Assembly: GCF_003268275.1 (NCBI RefSeq)
Contig: NZ_QLYR01000004.1
Coordinates: 1 to 64,000 of the forward strand
Direction of reading: 5' to 3'
DNA: 64,000 nucleotides
DNA from: Hydrogeniiclostridium mannosilyticum
GTDB taxonomy: Bacteria; Bacillota; Clostridia; Oscillospirales; Acutalibacteraceae
Numbering within the stretch: the first letter of the stretch is position 1; each line of letters starts with the position of its first letter. The notes below the pieces were generated by a model that saw only the letters and a list, made by a program, of their open reading frames with translations, ran no database searches and had not been told where the DNA came from. Shown here one piece after another: positions 41,965-54,315 of the stretch. Position numbers and translations under genes: made by a program.

Positions 41965-42477
41965 TTATTCCTCCCGCGGCCGCAGGAAAAGCGCAAGCGC
42001 GCGGTTGAAATAGTAGGTTACAGGCGTCCAAATAAACGTATAGGCCAGACGGGGCAGGTAATAATTAACGAACGCATAATCCGGGAACTCGTACCCCGCC
42101 AGCCAGAAATAAAACACCCATTGTAAAACCATGACCAGGGTGCTCCCCACGGCGCAAACAAGCAGTGCCGTCAGGAAATTGGTACGAATCAGGTTGGCCG
42201 CCATAGCGCTGATGAAATAGCAGCATACGGCGAGCATCAGGCCGTGGAACCCCAGCACCCCGCTGATGCCCGAGTCGATCAACAGCCCGGCGAGCGCGCC
42301 AAAGGCCATGGCGGGCAGCTCGTTTTCAAACAGGGCGATGCACAAAACCGCCGGTATTAAAAACACCGGGCGCTGCCCAAAGGCCTCTGGAATCAGGCCC
42401 GGCGTCTCCTGAAGCATGAAGAGCACCAGAATTTCCAGACAATAGGAAAAATAACGAAACCAACGGACGCGGCTCAT
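41965..42477 (-). CDS. mreD: Rod shape-determining protein MreD
   Basis: 170 residues, five predicted membrane helices, MreD family by sequence and place. Its ATG overlaps the mreC stop (ATGA), and mrdA follows after 86 nt. Confidence 0.9.
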   Translation of the reverse strand: MSRVRWFRYFSYCLEILVLFMLQETPGLIPEAFGQRPVFLIPAVLCIALFENELPAMAFGALAGLLIDSGISGVLGFHGLMLAVCCYFISAMAANLIRTNFLTALLVCAVGSTLVMVLQWVFYFWLAGYEFPDYAFVNYYLPRLAYTFIWTPVTYYFNRALALFLRPREE

Positions 42478-43397
42478 TGGCCTTCCTCCGGCGAAGAGGC
42501 CCCGGCTGGTTCACCGCTTGCCAGCGATTCGCCCTGGCCCAAAAAGGAGGTGATGACCATGACGTCCTTTACCTGGGAGATGTCCACAAAAGGCTCTACC
42601 TCCGCGTACAGAGAAACGTCATACTCCTCATGCTGAAGGCTTTTGATGCGGCCTATTTTCAAGTTGGGCGGGTAGATTCCCCCCAGCCCGCTGGTGACGA
42701 CAATATCGCCCTCCTTGGCTGTGGTGTCCGCCGTCAGAAACCCCAGCTTGACCAAGCCCCGGTCGGCAAGCTTGACGTTGGTACTGATGACCCCGGCATC
42801 TCCCGTCGCCTTGTCCACGGCGCCCGTGCCGTTCTCCGTATCCGCGCCGGAACGCCCGCCGATTTTTGTATCCGGCGAGAGCAGCGTGGTCACCTCTGCA
42901 GAAATCGCATTGGCGCTGGAAACCCAGCCCACGACGCCGCTTTCCGTCACGACCGGGTCGTTGACAGACACCCCCGCCGCCGTTCCCTTGTCAATTTTAA
43001 AGGTATTGAGCGAGTTGGGATCCCTGCCGATGACCGCGGCGGAGACCAGCGTAAACTCCGGGTTTTGCTCCTTCATATCCAGGTATTTGTACAGCTGGGC
43101 ATTCTCCTTCTTCAGGTCATAATAATCCACCAGCTGTGTCGTCAGCTCGGCAATCTGCTTCTTCAGCTCTTCATTTTCCGCCTGCAAATCCTCTTTTGAA
43201 CGGCCGATGTCCTCCGCGGCAGCCGCGGCATTATTGGTGACCAGGGTGCTGACCCGCTGCATCGGCGTAGACAACACGCTCAGCATGCTTGCCGTGATGC
43301 TGCTGCCCGTACCGGCAGTAAAGATCAGCATTCCCAGCAAGACCAACACCACGGCTAAGAGCACCTTGAAGCTTCTCGCGTGAACGATTTCCCTCAT
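42474..43397 (-). CDS. mreC: Rod shape-determining protein MreC
   Basis: 307 residues: one N-terminal membrane helix (about 10-30), a coiled coil (about 60-100, DLQAENEELKKQIAELTTQL), and the MreC double beta-barrel (VIGRDPNSL, DPVVTESGVVGWV, VTSGLGGIYPPNLKIG). It links MreB to the wall-synthesis enzymes outside. AAAGGAGG precedes the start. Confidence 0.95.
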   Translation of the reverse strand: MREIVHARSFKVLLAVVLVLLGMLIFTAGTGSSITASMLSVLSTPMQRVSTLVTNNAAAAAEDIGRSKEDLQAENEELKKQIAELTTQLVDYYDLKKENAQLYKYLDMKEQNPEFTLVSAAVIGRDPNSLNTFKIDKGTAAGVSVNDPVVTESGVVGWVSSANAISAEVTTLLSPDTKIGGRSGADTENGTGAVDKATGDAGVISTNVKLADRGLVKLGFLTADTTAKEGDIVVTSGLGGIYPPNLKIGRIKSLQHEEYDVSLYAEVEPFVDISQVKDVMVITSFLGQGESLASGEPAGASSPEEGQ

Positions 43398-43554
43398 AGC
43401 GCCCCTCCTTTCTCATTCTTATAAAATGATCAAACGGCCTAAAGCGGCGCGGCCCACGGCTTTGGCGCGGGCCCGGAGCCGCCGCTCTATAAAACTTATG
43501 CGGAGAGCCTCACACCCTCCGCATAACGCGAGATCCAAAAATTAACCGCACCGC

Positions 43555-45482
<1,928 letters not shown>

Positions 45483-45740
45483 AGCTCTCCACTCCTACCG
45501 CCGATCTTCTGATAAAACCCATTTCATGAAGGCCCCTGCCTCCGCGAACGGCCCGTGAACGGCCCGCGAACAAGCAAAAACACACACCGCTGAGCCCGTG
45601 CACGCAAAGCCCACACAAACCTGCAGCTTCTTCATTTCAAGCACGCCCAAGGCCGCCGGTTGGGATTTAAACAGATTTTATCAAATCCGCGTAATTTTTA
45701 TTCTTATATGCACAATATAAGTTATCTATTGCCGTTTGTC

Positions 45741-46007
45741 TTAATCCTTCACACGGATCTTGATATAGCACAGAATGGCAATCAACAGTAAAATCGCCTG
45801 CGCTACATTTAGACTGATTTTGGCCCCAAAGGTAACATTGAACACCGCGAGATCCAGTGTTGTCGGGTCCAGGCCGAAATTAGCCGACATGCCCAGCCAA
45901 GCGAGGTAATTGACCCCGGAGCACACACTTCCCAACGCCTTGCCGAGTACAATCGCCAGCAGCAAAAGCACCGCCAGCAGCAAGGTTTTAATTAAATTTC
46001 TTTTCAC
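45741..46007 (-). CDS. DUF4321 membrane protein
   Basis: 88 residues from a GTG at 46007 (starts VKRNLIKTLLLAV). Two hydrophobic helices (about 6-26 and 62-82) flank a short extracytoplasmic loop (GVNYLAWLGMSANFG). DUF4321 proteins stand before maf-mreB in many Clostridia, as here. Role unknown, possibly in the elongation machinery. Confidence 0.8.
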   Translation of the reverse strand: MKRNLIKTLLLAVLLLLAIVLGKALGSVCSGVNYLAWLGMSANFGLDPTTLDLAVFNVTFGAKISLNVAQAILLLIAILCYIKIRVKD

Positions 46008-46539
46008 GCCAAAGCCCCCAGAACAACATATTTTTATCCGGCCGCCGGGAAAAGCCATCCAGCGGCCCGGCAGCCCTATGCGGCAAGGCCGTTCCCCAGC
46101 TTGTCAGCACGGACGGCAGACTGTGCCGAAGCTATTATACCATTGATTCCCTTTTTTTACTATCTCTTTTACCGGGAAAATCACCGGCGTTTCATCCGCA
46201 TGGCAGGATACTACCGGCAGAAAGAATTACTATTTGTATAATAATATAATAAAATTATAAATTGTAAAGGCTGCGATCTGCTTACCGCATAAAATAGCAG
46301 CCCGCTTTATGTGCTTAAGCCGCTATGCCAGGCACTAACGTCTCATAAAATCCAGCGCCACGGGGATTTTCGCCATAAAGCCGAACGAACATTTCAGCGC
46401 TCAAATCTGTTTCGCCCACGTTTCTCCTCACCACAGCCGTGTCATTGCACAGTGATGCGGCAAGTGTTTATAAAAAATCCAGAGAGTTTATTCTCTCTGG
46501 ATTTTTACAATCTGTATATAAAACTGATAATTGCCGGCC
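46008..46539. other. 532-nt region between ilvD and the DUF4321 gene
   Basis: Apart from the ilvD terminator (46473-46506), an AT-rich tract near 46235-46265 may hold promoters for DUF4321-maf. No gene or recognised RNA was found. Confidence 0.5.
46473..46506 (-). terminator. ilvD terminator
   Basis: AAAAATCCAGAGAG (46473-46486) pairs perfectly with CTCTCTGGATTTTT (46493-46506), T-rich on both sides. Confidence 0.9.
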
Positions 46540-48195
46540 TTATTTTTCAAACACAGCGCCGCGGGAACCGGAGGTCACCAGCGAGGCATAGCGCTTCAGG
46601 TAGCCGGAAAGCTGCTGCTCTCTCGGCTTCCAGGCGGCGCGGCGGCGTTCAAGCTCTTCGTCCGATACCTCCAGCGTCATGGTGCGGTTAGTAATATCCA
46701 CATTGATAAGGTCGCCCTCTTCCACCAGGGCAATCGGGCCGCCCGCGGCGGCCTCGGGGCTGACATGCCCTACAGCCGCGCCGCGTGTCGCGCCTGAGAA
46801 GCGTCCGTCCGTAATCAGCGCGACGCTGGAGCCCAGGCCGCTGCCCACAAGCGCCGAGGTCGGGGTGAGCATTTCCCTCATGCCGGGGCCGCCCTTGGGC
46901 CCCTCATAGCGGATGACGACAACGTCGCCCGCCTGGATTTTACCGCCCAGAATGGCCTCTGTAGCCGCTTCCTCGCTGTCAAAGCAGCGGGCAGGGCCCT
47001 TGTGCTGCATCATCTCGGGGACGACCGCCCCCTGCTTGACGACCGCGCCGTCCGGGGCAATGTTGCCCTTGAGCACCGCGATGCCGCCGTCCTCGCGGAA
47101 GGGGTTCTCCAGCGTACGGATAATCTCGCCGTCCGCGGCCGGCGCCGGGGCAATCCGCTCCGCGACCGTACCGCTGACGGTCAGGCAGTCCGTATGGATC
47201 ATGCCGCCTCTGGCCAGCTCCTTAAACACCGCCGGGATGCCGCCCTTCTCGTTCAGGTCGGTAATAAACACCTCGCTGGCGGGGTTGAGCTTGCAGAGCT
47301 GCGGCGTGCTGCGGCTGATGGCGTCAATATCGTCGATATCGAGCTTTACGCCCGCCTCAAAGGCAATGGCCGTCAGGTGCAGCACCGAGTTGGTGGAGCA
47401 GCCCAGCGCCATTTCGCTGCGCAGGGCGTTCTGGAAGGCCTTTTCCGTCAAAATATCGCTGGGGCGGATATTTTGCTCATAAAGCTCCATCACCCGGGCA
47501 CCCGCGGTTTTAGCCAGCGCCAGACGGTCCCCGTAAACAGCCGGAATGCTGCCGTTGCCCGGCAGCGCCATGCCGATGGCCTCCGTCAGGCAGTTCATGG
47601 AGTTTGCCGTGTACATGCCGGAGCAAGAACCGCAGGTAGGGCAAGCCGACTTTTCCAGCGCGCACAGCTCCGCCTCGTCGATCTTTCCGGCGGAGTAGCT
47701 GCCCACGGCCTCAAACATTTCTGAGAGGCCGAAGCGCCGCCCATTGTGGCTGCCTGGCAGCATGGGGCCGCCGCTGACAAAGATGCTGGGCAGGTTCATG
47801 CGGCAGGCCGCCAGCATCATGCCGGGCACAATTTTATCACAGTTCGGAACAAACACCACGGCATCCAGCGGGTGCGCAGTGAGCATAACCTCAATGGAGT
47901 CCGCGATTAGCTCACGGGAACAGAGGGAATACTTCATGCCCTTGTGGTTCATAGAAAGTCCGTCGCACACACCGATGGTGTTAAACTCAAACGGGACGCC
48001 GCCCGCGTTGCGGATACCGGCTTTAACCGCTTCGCCGATCTCCTTCAGGTGCCGGTGCCCGGGGATGTAATCGCTGGCCGAGTTCACCACCGCCACAAAC
48101 GGGCGCTTCATCTCGCCGTCGGTCAGCCCCAAGGCACGGAGCAAGGACCGATGCGGCGCACGGCTGTAGCCGTCCTTCATCAAATCGCTTCTCAT
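46540..48195 (-). CDS. ilvD: Dihydroxy-acid dehydratase
   Basis: 551 residues, full length. Makes 2-keto acids from 2,3-dihydroxy acids in valine, leucine and isoleucine synthesis. Fe-S cluster cysteines are in [30 protein letters not shown] and the later conserved region [15 protein letters not shown] binds substrate and metal. AAGGAGG lies 8 nt before the ATG. It follows an exported protein gene by 29 nt; no other ilv gene is nearby. Confidence 0.97.
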   Translation of the reverse strand: MRSDLMKDGYSRAPHRSLLRALGLTDGEMKRPFVAVVNSASDYIPGHRHLKEIGEAVKAGIRNAGGVPFEFNTIGVCDGLSMNHKGMKYSLCSRELIADSIEVMLTAHPLDAVVFVPNCDKIVPGMMLAACRMNLPSIFVSGGPMLPGSHNGRRFGLSEMFEAVGSYSAGKIDEAELCALEKSACPTCGSCSGMYTANSMNCLTEAIGMALPGNGSIPAVYGDRLALAKTAGARVMELYEQNIRPSDILTEKAFQNALRSEMALGCSTNSVLHLTAIAFEAGVKLDIDDIDAISRSTPQLCKLNPASEVFITDLNEKGGIPAVFKELARGGMIHTDCLTVSGTVAERIAPAPAADGEIIRTLENPFREDGGIAVLKGNIAPDGAVVKQGAVVPEMMQHKGPARCFDSEEAATEAILGGKIQAGDVVVIRYEGPKGGPGMREMLTPTSALVGSGLGSSVALITDGRFSGATRGAAVGHVSPEAAAGGPIALVEEGDLINVDITNRTMTLEVSDEELERRRAAWKPREQQLSGYLKRYASLVTSGSRGAVFEK

Positions 48196-48224
48196 AGGAA
48201 AACCCTCCTTAAATTAGAACCTCT

Positions 48225-49022
48225 TCATTCACTTAAGCCGCTTGCTGCCTCCAGCTCCACGGACCCCGAGGTCACGGCATTTTCAGCCGGTTCCCCATAG
48301 GCGAAATCCCGGAACAGCTCCATGCTGGCATTAAAATAATCCATCTGCTCCTGGTTCGCGTTATCCCCCTGGTAGATCGAGGGGAAATCGCGCAGGCAGA
48401 ACTTGTAATCCTTCAGCGCCCCGGCAATGACTGTGCTGCCAATGCCGCTGCAGTCCACAGGGGAAATGCGGATTTTTTCAAGATCCTTGCTTTCATCCGC
48501 CCCTATGGCCTCCCCGTTGAGCTTACAGAACAGCTCTTGGTTTTCGCCTGCATAGTGGGCATAATTTTCATCGTCCATCAGCAGAATCACGCTTTCACCC
48601 TGCTGCAAATCCATTTCAAACCGCAGCTTATAGCCCTCTCGGAAGGTGTTCTGCGTTTGCTCAAGCGTGCCCGTATCCCCGTAAGTAATGGCGTAGTTGG
48701 CAACCTGAATAATCACCTCGCCGTCGCCGTTGACATCCTTCGCGTAGGGCTCCAGGGAATCCTTAAACATATCAATGGCCTCTTCGGTCAGGTTGTATTT
48801 ACCGACGATGGCAATGCTGTAATCCGGGTCCTTATTGGAAGAAATATCCCAGATCATCGCGCCGAAAAAGATCACCACAAGCGCGCCGGCAATAAAATGA
48901 AAACGGTAATAGTGCCAAAAATTTTTGCGTTTGTCTTTTTTTGTAGGAGGAGGCAGCTCGCTGACCGCCTTGCGGATTGGCTCCTCTCCATCGTCATTCC
49001 AAAGATAACGTTCCCTAGCCAT
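48225..49022 (-). CDS. Single-pass membrane protein of unknown function
   Basis: 265 residues from the ATG at 49022 (AAGGAG 7 nt upstream). A cytoplasmic acidic N-terminus with PPP motif, one membrane helix (about 38-58, HFIAGALVVIFFGAMIW), then an extracytoplasmic domain of about 200 residues. This layout is frequent in Clostridia but without known role. A 7-1-7 palindrome lies 80 nt upstream. Confidence 0.75.
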   Translation of the reverse strand: MARERYLWNDDGEEPIRKAVSELPPPTKKDKRKNFWHYYRFHFIAGALVVIFFGAMIWDISSNKDPDYSIAIVGKYNLTEEAIDMFKDSLEPYAKDVNGDGEVIIQVANYAITYGDTGTLEQTQNTFREGYKLRFEMDLQQGESVILLMDDENYAHYAGENQELFCKLNGEAIGADESKDLEKIRISPVDCSGIGSTVIAGALKDYKFCLRDFPSIYQGDNANQEQMDYFNASMELFRDFAYGEPAENAVTSGSVELEAASGLSE

Positions 49023-49102
49023 CTTTTTACTCCTTCTGCCCCGCCGCATAGGATGACTCTTTCCCCGCGAGGCTGGTTTGCATCCATCATAAATGCGCAA
49101 TG

Positions 49103-49117
49103 TTAACACGGTGTTAA
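49103..49117. promoter_or_regulatory. Palindrome TTAACAC-N-GTGTTAA
   Basis: Perfect 7-bp arms around one base, 81 bp upstream of the membrane-protein/ilvD unit. It may be an operator; no regulator is assigned. Confidence 0.4.
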
Positions 49118-49252
49118 GAATAGCGGCGTATTTTCGCTTTTTTACAAAAAATTGATTTTGTCCCGCGCACTTTTTTACGCCGTCCGAGAGCAAAGCGCCG
49201 GTTGCCGCTCCTAAAAGCTAAAACCCGCATAAACACTGAGGTTTCAGCGCAT

Positions 49253-50767
49253 TTAATTGCCTAACGGCTTCATTGTCGGGAACAGCAGCACGTCTCGAAT
49301 GGCCGCGCTGTCGGTCAGCAGCATGACCAAGCGGTCGATGCCAATGCCCAGCCCGCCCGTCGGCGGCATGCCATATTCCAGCGCCGTGAGGAAATCCTCA
49401 TCGACATCACAGGCCTCCTCGTCGCCGGCAGCCTTCAGGGCGGCCTGCTTTTCAAACCGCTCACGCTGGTCGATAGGATCGTTCAGCTCAGAGAACGCGT
49501 TGGCGTGCTCGCGGCCCACAATAAAGAGCTCAAAGCGCTCGGTATAGGCGGGGTCGTCCTTTTTGCGCTTCGCCAGCGGTGAAATCTCCACCGGGTGGTT
49601 CATGACAAAGGTCGGCTGAATCAGCTTTTCTTCCACAAAGGCCTCAAAGAAGAGGTTGAGGATGTCGCCCTTGCCGTGGCGCCGCTCATATTCAACATGG
49701 TGGGCATCCGCCAGCGCGCGCGCCTGCTCAAGCGTTTCAACCGCGGAGAAATCAACGCCCGCATACCTCTTCACCGCATCTACCATCGAAATCCTCTCAA
49801 ACGGCTTTTCAAGGTCGATCTCCAGGTCGCCGTACCGCACCACCGCGCTGCCCAGCACCTTGCGCGCCACGGTGCGGATCATATCCTCCGTCAAATTCAT
49901 CATGCCGTTGTAATCCGTGTAGGCCTGGTAAAGCTCCAGCAGGGTAAACTCCGGGTTATGGCGCGTGTCCATGCCCTCGTTGCGGAATACGCGGCCGATC
50001 TCGTACACCTTGTCAAAGCCGCCGACAATCAGGCGCTTCAGGTGCAGCTCCAGCGCAATGCGCAGGTACATGTCGATGTCCAGCGTATTATGGTGCGTGA
50101 CAAACGGGCGGGCCGCCGCGCCGCCCGCGATGGAATGGAGCACCGGAGTTTCAACCTCCAGAAAGTCCTGTCCGTCCAGGTAATGGCGAATTTCAGAGAT
50201 GATACGCGAACGGCGCACGAAGGTCTCTTTGACCTCCGGGTTGACAATCATATCCAGGTACCGCTGGCGGTAGCGCAGGTCGGTGTCCTTCAGGCCGTGG
50301 AACTTTTCGGGGAGCGGCAGCAGGGACTTGCTCAGCAGCGCAACCTCCTTGGCATGAACCGAGATCTCGCCGCGGCGGGTACGGAACACAAAGCCCTTGA
50401 CGGAAATAATATCCCCCAGGTCCCAGCAGTCCTTCATCTCGGCATAGACATCCTCGCCGATCTGGTCGATTTTCATATAAACCTGCATGCGCCCGGTCTT
50501 GTCATGCACATCCATGAAGCTGGCCTTACCCATATCCCGCCAGCTGATGACCCGGCCCGCTATGCAGACATCCTGGTTCTCCAGTTCCTCGAAATGGTCG
50601 CGGATTTCCTGGGCATAGTGGTCGCGCGGGCAGGCTGTCACCTGAAAGGGGTCGTGCCCGGCATCGCACAAGCGGGTGAGCTTGTCGCGCCGGATTTGCA
50701 GCAGCTCGCTCAAACTCTCCTCTTCCGGCTGCTGAGCGGCGGCCTGATCCTTCATCTGCTCACTCAA
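49253..50767 (-). CDS. lysS: Lysine--tRNA ligase (class II)
   Basis: 504 residues. OB domain (about 60-150) and class II core; motif 2 ([17 protein letters not shown]) and motif 3 ([16 protein letters not shown]) are intact. The start is a TTG at 50767, 9 nt after AAAGGAG; an ATG four codons later is less well placed. It follows greA with a terminator in the 119-nt gap, so expression may depend on read-through. Confidence 0.97.
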   Translation of the reverse strand: MSEQMKDQAAAQQPEEESLSELLQIRRDKLTRLCDAGHDPFQVTACPRDHYAQEIRDHFEELENQDVCIAGRVISWRDMGKASFMDVHDKTGRMQVYMKIDQIGEDVYAEMKDCWDLGDIISVKGFVFRTRRGEISVHAKEVALLSKSLLPLPEKFHGLKDTDLRYRQRYLDMIVNPEVKETFVRRSRIISEIRHYLDGQDFLEVETPVLHSIAGGAAARPFVTHHNTLDIDMYLRIALELHLKRLIVGGFDKVYEIGRVFRNEGMDTRHNPEFTLLELYQAYTDYNGMMNLTEDMIRTVARKVLGSAVVRYGDLEIDLEKPFERISMVDAVKRYAGVDFSAVETLEQARALADAHHVEYERRHGKGDILNLFFEAFVEEKLIQPTFVMNHPVEISPLAKRKKDDPAYTERFELFIVGREHANAFSELNDPIDQRERFEKQAALKAAGDEEACDVDEDFLTALEYGMPPTGGLGIGIDRLVMLLTDSAAIRDVLLFPTMKPLGN

Positions 50768-50844
50768 TTTTATCGTCTCCTTTTTGTTGAATATTTCCTG
50801 TAATCAACACTCTGTAATATTTTTTATCCTTCAATAGCCTTCTT

Positions 50845-50880
50845 ATGAAAAAAGCGGGGGTGTACTGCCACCCCCGCTTT
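50845..50880 (-). terminator. Terminator between greA and lysS
   Basis: AAAGCGGGGGTG (50851-50862) pairs with CACCCCCGCTTT (50869-50880); a T-run follows on the minus strand. Confidence 0.85.
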
Positions 50881-50886
50881 CGCCCA

Positions 50887-51369
50887 TTACTTTGAAATGC
50901 CCAGCACCTCATACGCCATGACGCCCGCGGGAACTTCCACCTCGACCGTTTCCCCAGGCTTATGGCCAAGCAGCGCACGGCCCACCAGGGACTCGTCCGA
51001 TATATTGCCCGAAAGGGGGTCCGCCTCATTGGAGCCGACAATTTTATATTCCACCATATTGCTCTGGCCCGTTTTTCTGTTTGTAACCTTCAGCTCTACC
51101 TTAGAGCCGATGTGAATATTTTCATTGCTGAGCTCCGCTTCGTCGATGACACGCACATTTTTCAGCATGACCTCTATGTCGGCAATTCTTGCTTCAACAA
51201 TCGCCTGTTCATTTTTGGCCTCGTCATACTCGCTGTTTTCAGAAAGATCGCCGAACGAGAGCGCCACCTTAATTTTTTCAGCGACCTCTTTTCGTTTGGA
51301 GCTTTTCAGGTTCTCCAGCTCCGCCTCTAATTTCTCAAGACCCTCCTGGGTCAAAATAACCTCTTTTGC
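50887..51369 (-). CDS. greA: Transcription elongation factor GreA
   Basis: 160 residues from the ATG at 51369 (GAGGTGG upstream). N-terminal coiled coil with the catalytic acidic tip ([16 protein letters not shown]) and C-terminal FKBP-like domain ([18 protein letters not shown]). It rescues backtracked RNA polymerase by stimulating transcript cleavage. Its promoter is a perfect consensus. Confidence 0.97.
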   Translation of the reverse strand, partial: AKEVILTQEGLEKLEAELENLKSSKRKEVAEKIKVALSFGDLSENSEYDEAKNEQAIVEARIADIEVMLKNVRVIDEAELSNENIHIGSKVELKVTNRKTGQSNMVEYKIVGSNEADPLSGNISDESLVGRALLGHKPGETVEVEVPAGVMAYEVLGISK

Positions 51370-51445
51370 CATGAAATAATCCACCTCTATCAATCTTTAA
51401 AGTCTGCCGGGACCATTTGTCTTTCATCAGAACCGATATTCTTTT

Positions 51446-51474
51446 ATTATAGTAAAACAAGCGCGGACTGTCAA
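51446..51474 (-). promoter_or_regulatory. greA promoter TTGACA-N17-TATAAT
   Basis: Both boxes match consensus exactly (-35 at 51469-51474, -10 at 51446-51451). Confidence 0.9.
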
Positions 51475-51547
51475 TGAAAAACACTGGATTTTCACTGGCC
51501 GCCGGTTTGACAACGCCCTACATGATTTTACACCGCCCGGCGCGGAT

Positions 51548-52840
51548 TTATTCCTGAGTTTCTGATTCCTCCCCGGAAACCGGCGCCTCAGAGGAGGCCG
51601 CGCCGGGCTCTTCCTGGACGGCGGCTCCCTGGCTCCGCAGTGCGGCGATTGCCGCGGTGATTTGCGCATCCTCCTCCGGGGCTAAGTCGTTGCGCTTCAG
51701 CAGCGCCGTTTGTTCTTCCGAGAGGCTTGTCTCAATGTTGACGGAAACGCCCGTTCCGTCAAAGGATTTTCCCTTCAGCGTCAGGTATTCCGCCACGGAG
51801 AAGGAGATCGCCGATCCGTCGGAAAGCGGCGCCACCTCAATTTTTCTGCCGTAGCCTGGGGTATTCCGGCCCACCACCATGCCTTTCTGGGACTCCTGAA
51901 TATCCGCGGCAAAGAGCTCCGCGGCGCCGAAGCTGCTCTCATTGACCAGAACCGCCACCGGCAGCTCTATCTCATTGGCCTTGCTGGTGTATTCGGCCTG
52001 AACCGTGCCGTCCTTATTTTTGGAGCTCACGGTTGTGCACGCTGGCAGGAGCCTGTCCAGGATTTCGGCAGCGGCAGCCATATCGCCGCCGGAGTTGTTG
52101 CGCAGGTCAATGACCAGGCCCGCAACGTTCTGCTGTAAAAGCGCCGAGAGCGCCTCCTCAAACTGCCCGGCGCTGTTTTCGCGGAAGGCGCTGATGCGCA
52201 AATAGCCGACATTCCCATAGAGGACGCTGGAGGAAATGCTTTTATGCGTGTACTCGGCACGAGTAACACTCACCGACAGGGTGCGCGCCTCCTCTTCATC
52301 CTCCGCCGGGCGAAGCACCCCCAGCTTTACAACCGACCCCGCGGCGCCGTTCAAGCGGTTCAGCGCCTCTCCATAGGTCAGCCGGATAATCTCCTTGTCA
52401 TCCATTGATACAATAACATCGCCCTTTTTCAGGCCGCTGAGCTCGGCAGGCGACCCCGGCATCACGTCGATAATCTCCATATTGCCGTCGTCATCCTGTA
52501 CGGTCAGCACGCCGACGCCGGTGCTTTTTCCCTGGCTGCCGCTCTGGTACTCCTGGTATTTTTCCGCGGAGAGGTACTGCGCCTGTGCATCCCCAATGCC
52601 CGCCATATAACCGGCACAAATTGCATCCGACAGCTTCGTTTCGTCCAGCACGCCCACATAGTCCTGGCGCACCTTTTGGTCAATCTCGCTGAGCTTAGCA
52701 TACATGGACTGCCGCTCGTTGATATCCGCCATCTTGTCATTGAAGCTGTTCATGGCATACACATAGGTCAGTGAGACTGTGACTGCCGCCGTAACCGCTG
52801 CCAGCGTAATGCCTGCCCCTAGGGAAATTTTTCTACTCAT
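51548..52840 (-). CDS. S41/CtpA-type PDZ protein lacking the catalytic triad
   Basis: 430 residues: membrane anchor (about 8-28), N-terminal helices, PDZ domain (about 95-180) and S41 core (180-370). The core keeps LVIDLRNNSGGDM and VLVNESSFGAAE, but residues expected to be catalytic are changed. By motif position the Ser (three before E308) is G305, the Lys is Y330 (TPGYG instead of TFGKG) and the Gln is I334. The C-terminal 40 residues are acidic and low in complexity. It is probably a non-proteolytic scaffold or regulator of the M23 hydrolase encoded upstream; this role is inferred. Confidence 0.85.
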   Translation of the reverse strand: MSRKISLGAGITLAAVTAAVTVSLTYVYAMNSFNDKMADINERQSMYAKLSEIDQKVRQDYVGVLDETKLSDAICAGYMAGIGDAQAQYLSAEKYQEYQSGSQGKSTGVGVLTVQDDDGNMEIIDVMPGSPAELSGLKKGDVIVSMDDKEIIRLTYGEALNRLNGAAGSVVKLGVLRPAEDEEEARTLSVSVTRAEYTHKSISSSVLYGNVGYLRISAFRENSAGQFEEALSALLQQNVAGLVIDLRNNSGGDMAAAAEILDRLLPACTTVSSKNKDGTVQAEYTSKANEIELPVAVLVNESSFGAAELFAADIQESQKGMVVGRNTPGYGRKIEVAPLSDGSAISFSVAEYLTLKGKSFDGTGVSVNIETSLSEEQTALLKRNDLAPEEDAQITAAIAALRSQGAAVQEEPGAASSEAPVSGEESETQE

Positions 52841-53009
52841 ACCATTCTCAGCCCTAACTATTCATAAATTTTAAGCGGAGATCCGCCGTAAAAGCAAGTG
52901 AAACGGCAGCACGGCGGCCGGTATAGAGCAGCTCTGTGCCCTACTGCCTGCCGCCGGCTGTCATTCAAGCGCCGCGTTTAAATACTAATTGTTTATAATT
53001 ATCAATAAA

Positions 53010-54239
53010 TTACTGGAAGTAATTCATCGGATTGGTCAGCGAACCATTGACCCGAACCTCAAAATGCAGATGGGCCCCGAAGGAGTTGCCTGTATTGCCG
53101 ACCCGCGCGATTTCCTGGCCCTTGGTGACCGTCTGCCCGGGGCTCACCGACACGCTGCTGCAATGCGCGTAAAGCGTGCTCATCCCGTTGCCGTGGTCGA
53201 TCATCACATAAATGCCGTAGGTCCACATGCCCGTGCCGGTATTATTGGTACCGGCATAGATGACGGTGCCGCTGTCCGCGGCTACAATCTGCCGCCCGTA
53301 GGAGTTGCCGTTGGAAATATCAATCCCTGTGTGGGCACGGCCCTTATAGGGCTGAGAGATCCGGGTCATGCCGGGCGTAGGCCAGATCAGGCTGCCCGTA
53401 CCAACGCGGTCGCCGCCGCCGCTGCTCCCGCCGCCGGAACCGGAACCGGATCCGCCGCTGTTATTGTTCTGCTCCTGCTGCTTTTGGTACTCGCGGTACC
53501 ACGCATCGATGGCATCGGCAGCCGCCGCTTCCTCCTGCTGCAGGCGCTTCTGCTCCGCCTCCGCATCGGCCTCCTGGCCCTGGAGCTCCTCCAGCGCCTT
53601 CTGGGCCTCCTGTTGCAGGCTGCCGAGCTCCTGGCTCTTCTGCTCTATTTCTGTTTTCGCGTCGGCCACCTGGGCGCGCTGGTCCTCAATTTCCTTCTTT
53701 TGGGCCGCAATCTCCTCCGCCTCACCGCGCAGGCTGTCAATCAGGGCCGTATCATGGTCCACCACCATGTTGACAAGCTCCAGCTTCTGTGCCATGTCCA
53801 TAACGCTCTCAGAGTTCAGCACAATCTCCAGCGTGCTGGCCTCGCCCGCCAGGTACAATGCCTTCAGGCGTTCACGCAGCTGCTCCACCGTGTCGTTTAC
53901 GCTTTTTTCCTTTTCATCCATCTCCTGCTGCTTTGCATGGATGCTCTCATCCAGCAGGTTGATCTGGTTATTTAAACCGTCGATTTGCTCCTGGACGTTT
54001 TGAATCTGCTCCTTGAGCGTGTTCACATATTCCTGCTGCTTCGCGGTATCCTGCTTGAGGGAAGCGATTTTTTCCTCGTTTTCCTTTTGCTTCTGCTGTA
54101 GCTCCTGCTGCTTCTGCTGCAGGGAATTTAGGCTGGCCGCCTCTACCTCTGTGGACTGCGCCATGGGGGTAAGGACCATGCCGGCCGCCAGAACAAGCGC
54201 CAGCGCCGTCTTACCCAAAAGCCTCCATCTCTTTTTCAA
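53010..54239 (-). CDS. Coiled-coil M23 peptidoglycan hydrolase (EnvC/PcsB-like)
   Basis: About 409 residues. The start is probably the TTG at 54239 (GGGAGG 7 nt upstream); another TTG is at 54245. Signal peptide (1-32), long coiled coil (about 35-245, many QQKQKE heptads), Gly/Ser linker, LytM domain (about 290-409). Zinc ligands are present: H and D in GRAHTGIDIS and HLHFEV, so, unlike EnvC, it should be an active endopeptidase. It follows ftsX, and the FtsEX complex is known to switch on such hydrolases through the coiled coil. Confidence 0.92.
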   Translation of the reverse strand: MKKRWRLLGKTALALVLAAGMVLTPMAQSTEVEAASLNSLQQKQQELQQKQKENEEKIASLKQDTAKQQEYVNTLKEQIQNVQEQIDGLNNQINLLDESIHAKQQEMDEKEKSVNDTVEQLRERLKALYLAGEASTLEIVLNSESVMDMAQKLELVNMVVDHDTALIDSLRGEAEEIAAQKKEIEDQRAQVADAKTEIEQKSQELGSLQQEAQKALEELQGQEADAEAEQKRLQQEEAAAADAIDAWYREYQKQQEQNNNSGGSGSGSGGGSSGGGDRVGTGSLIWPTPGMTRISQPYKGRAHTGIDISNGNSYGRQIVAADSGTVIYAGTNNTGTGMWTYGIYVMIDHGNGMSTLYAHCSSVSVSPGQTVTKGQEIARVGNTGNSFGAHLHFEVRVNGSLTNPMNYFQ

Positions 54240-54315
54240 AGCCAATTCCTCCCTTTTCGGATATTGATAGGGTTACAGGCTTGCAGCCGGCCATGGCTGC
54301 CTCGCGCTGTTTTAT

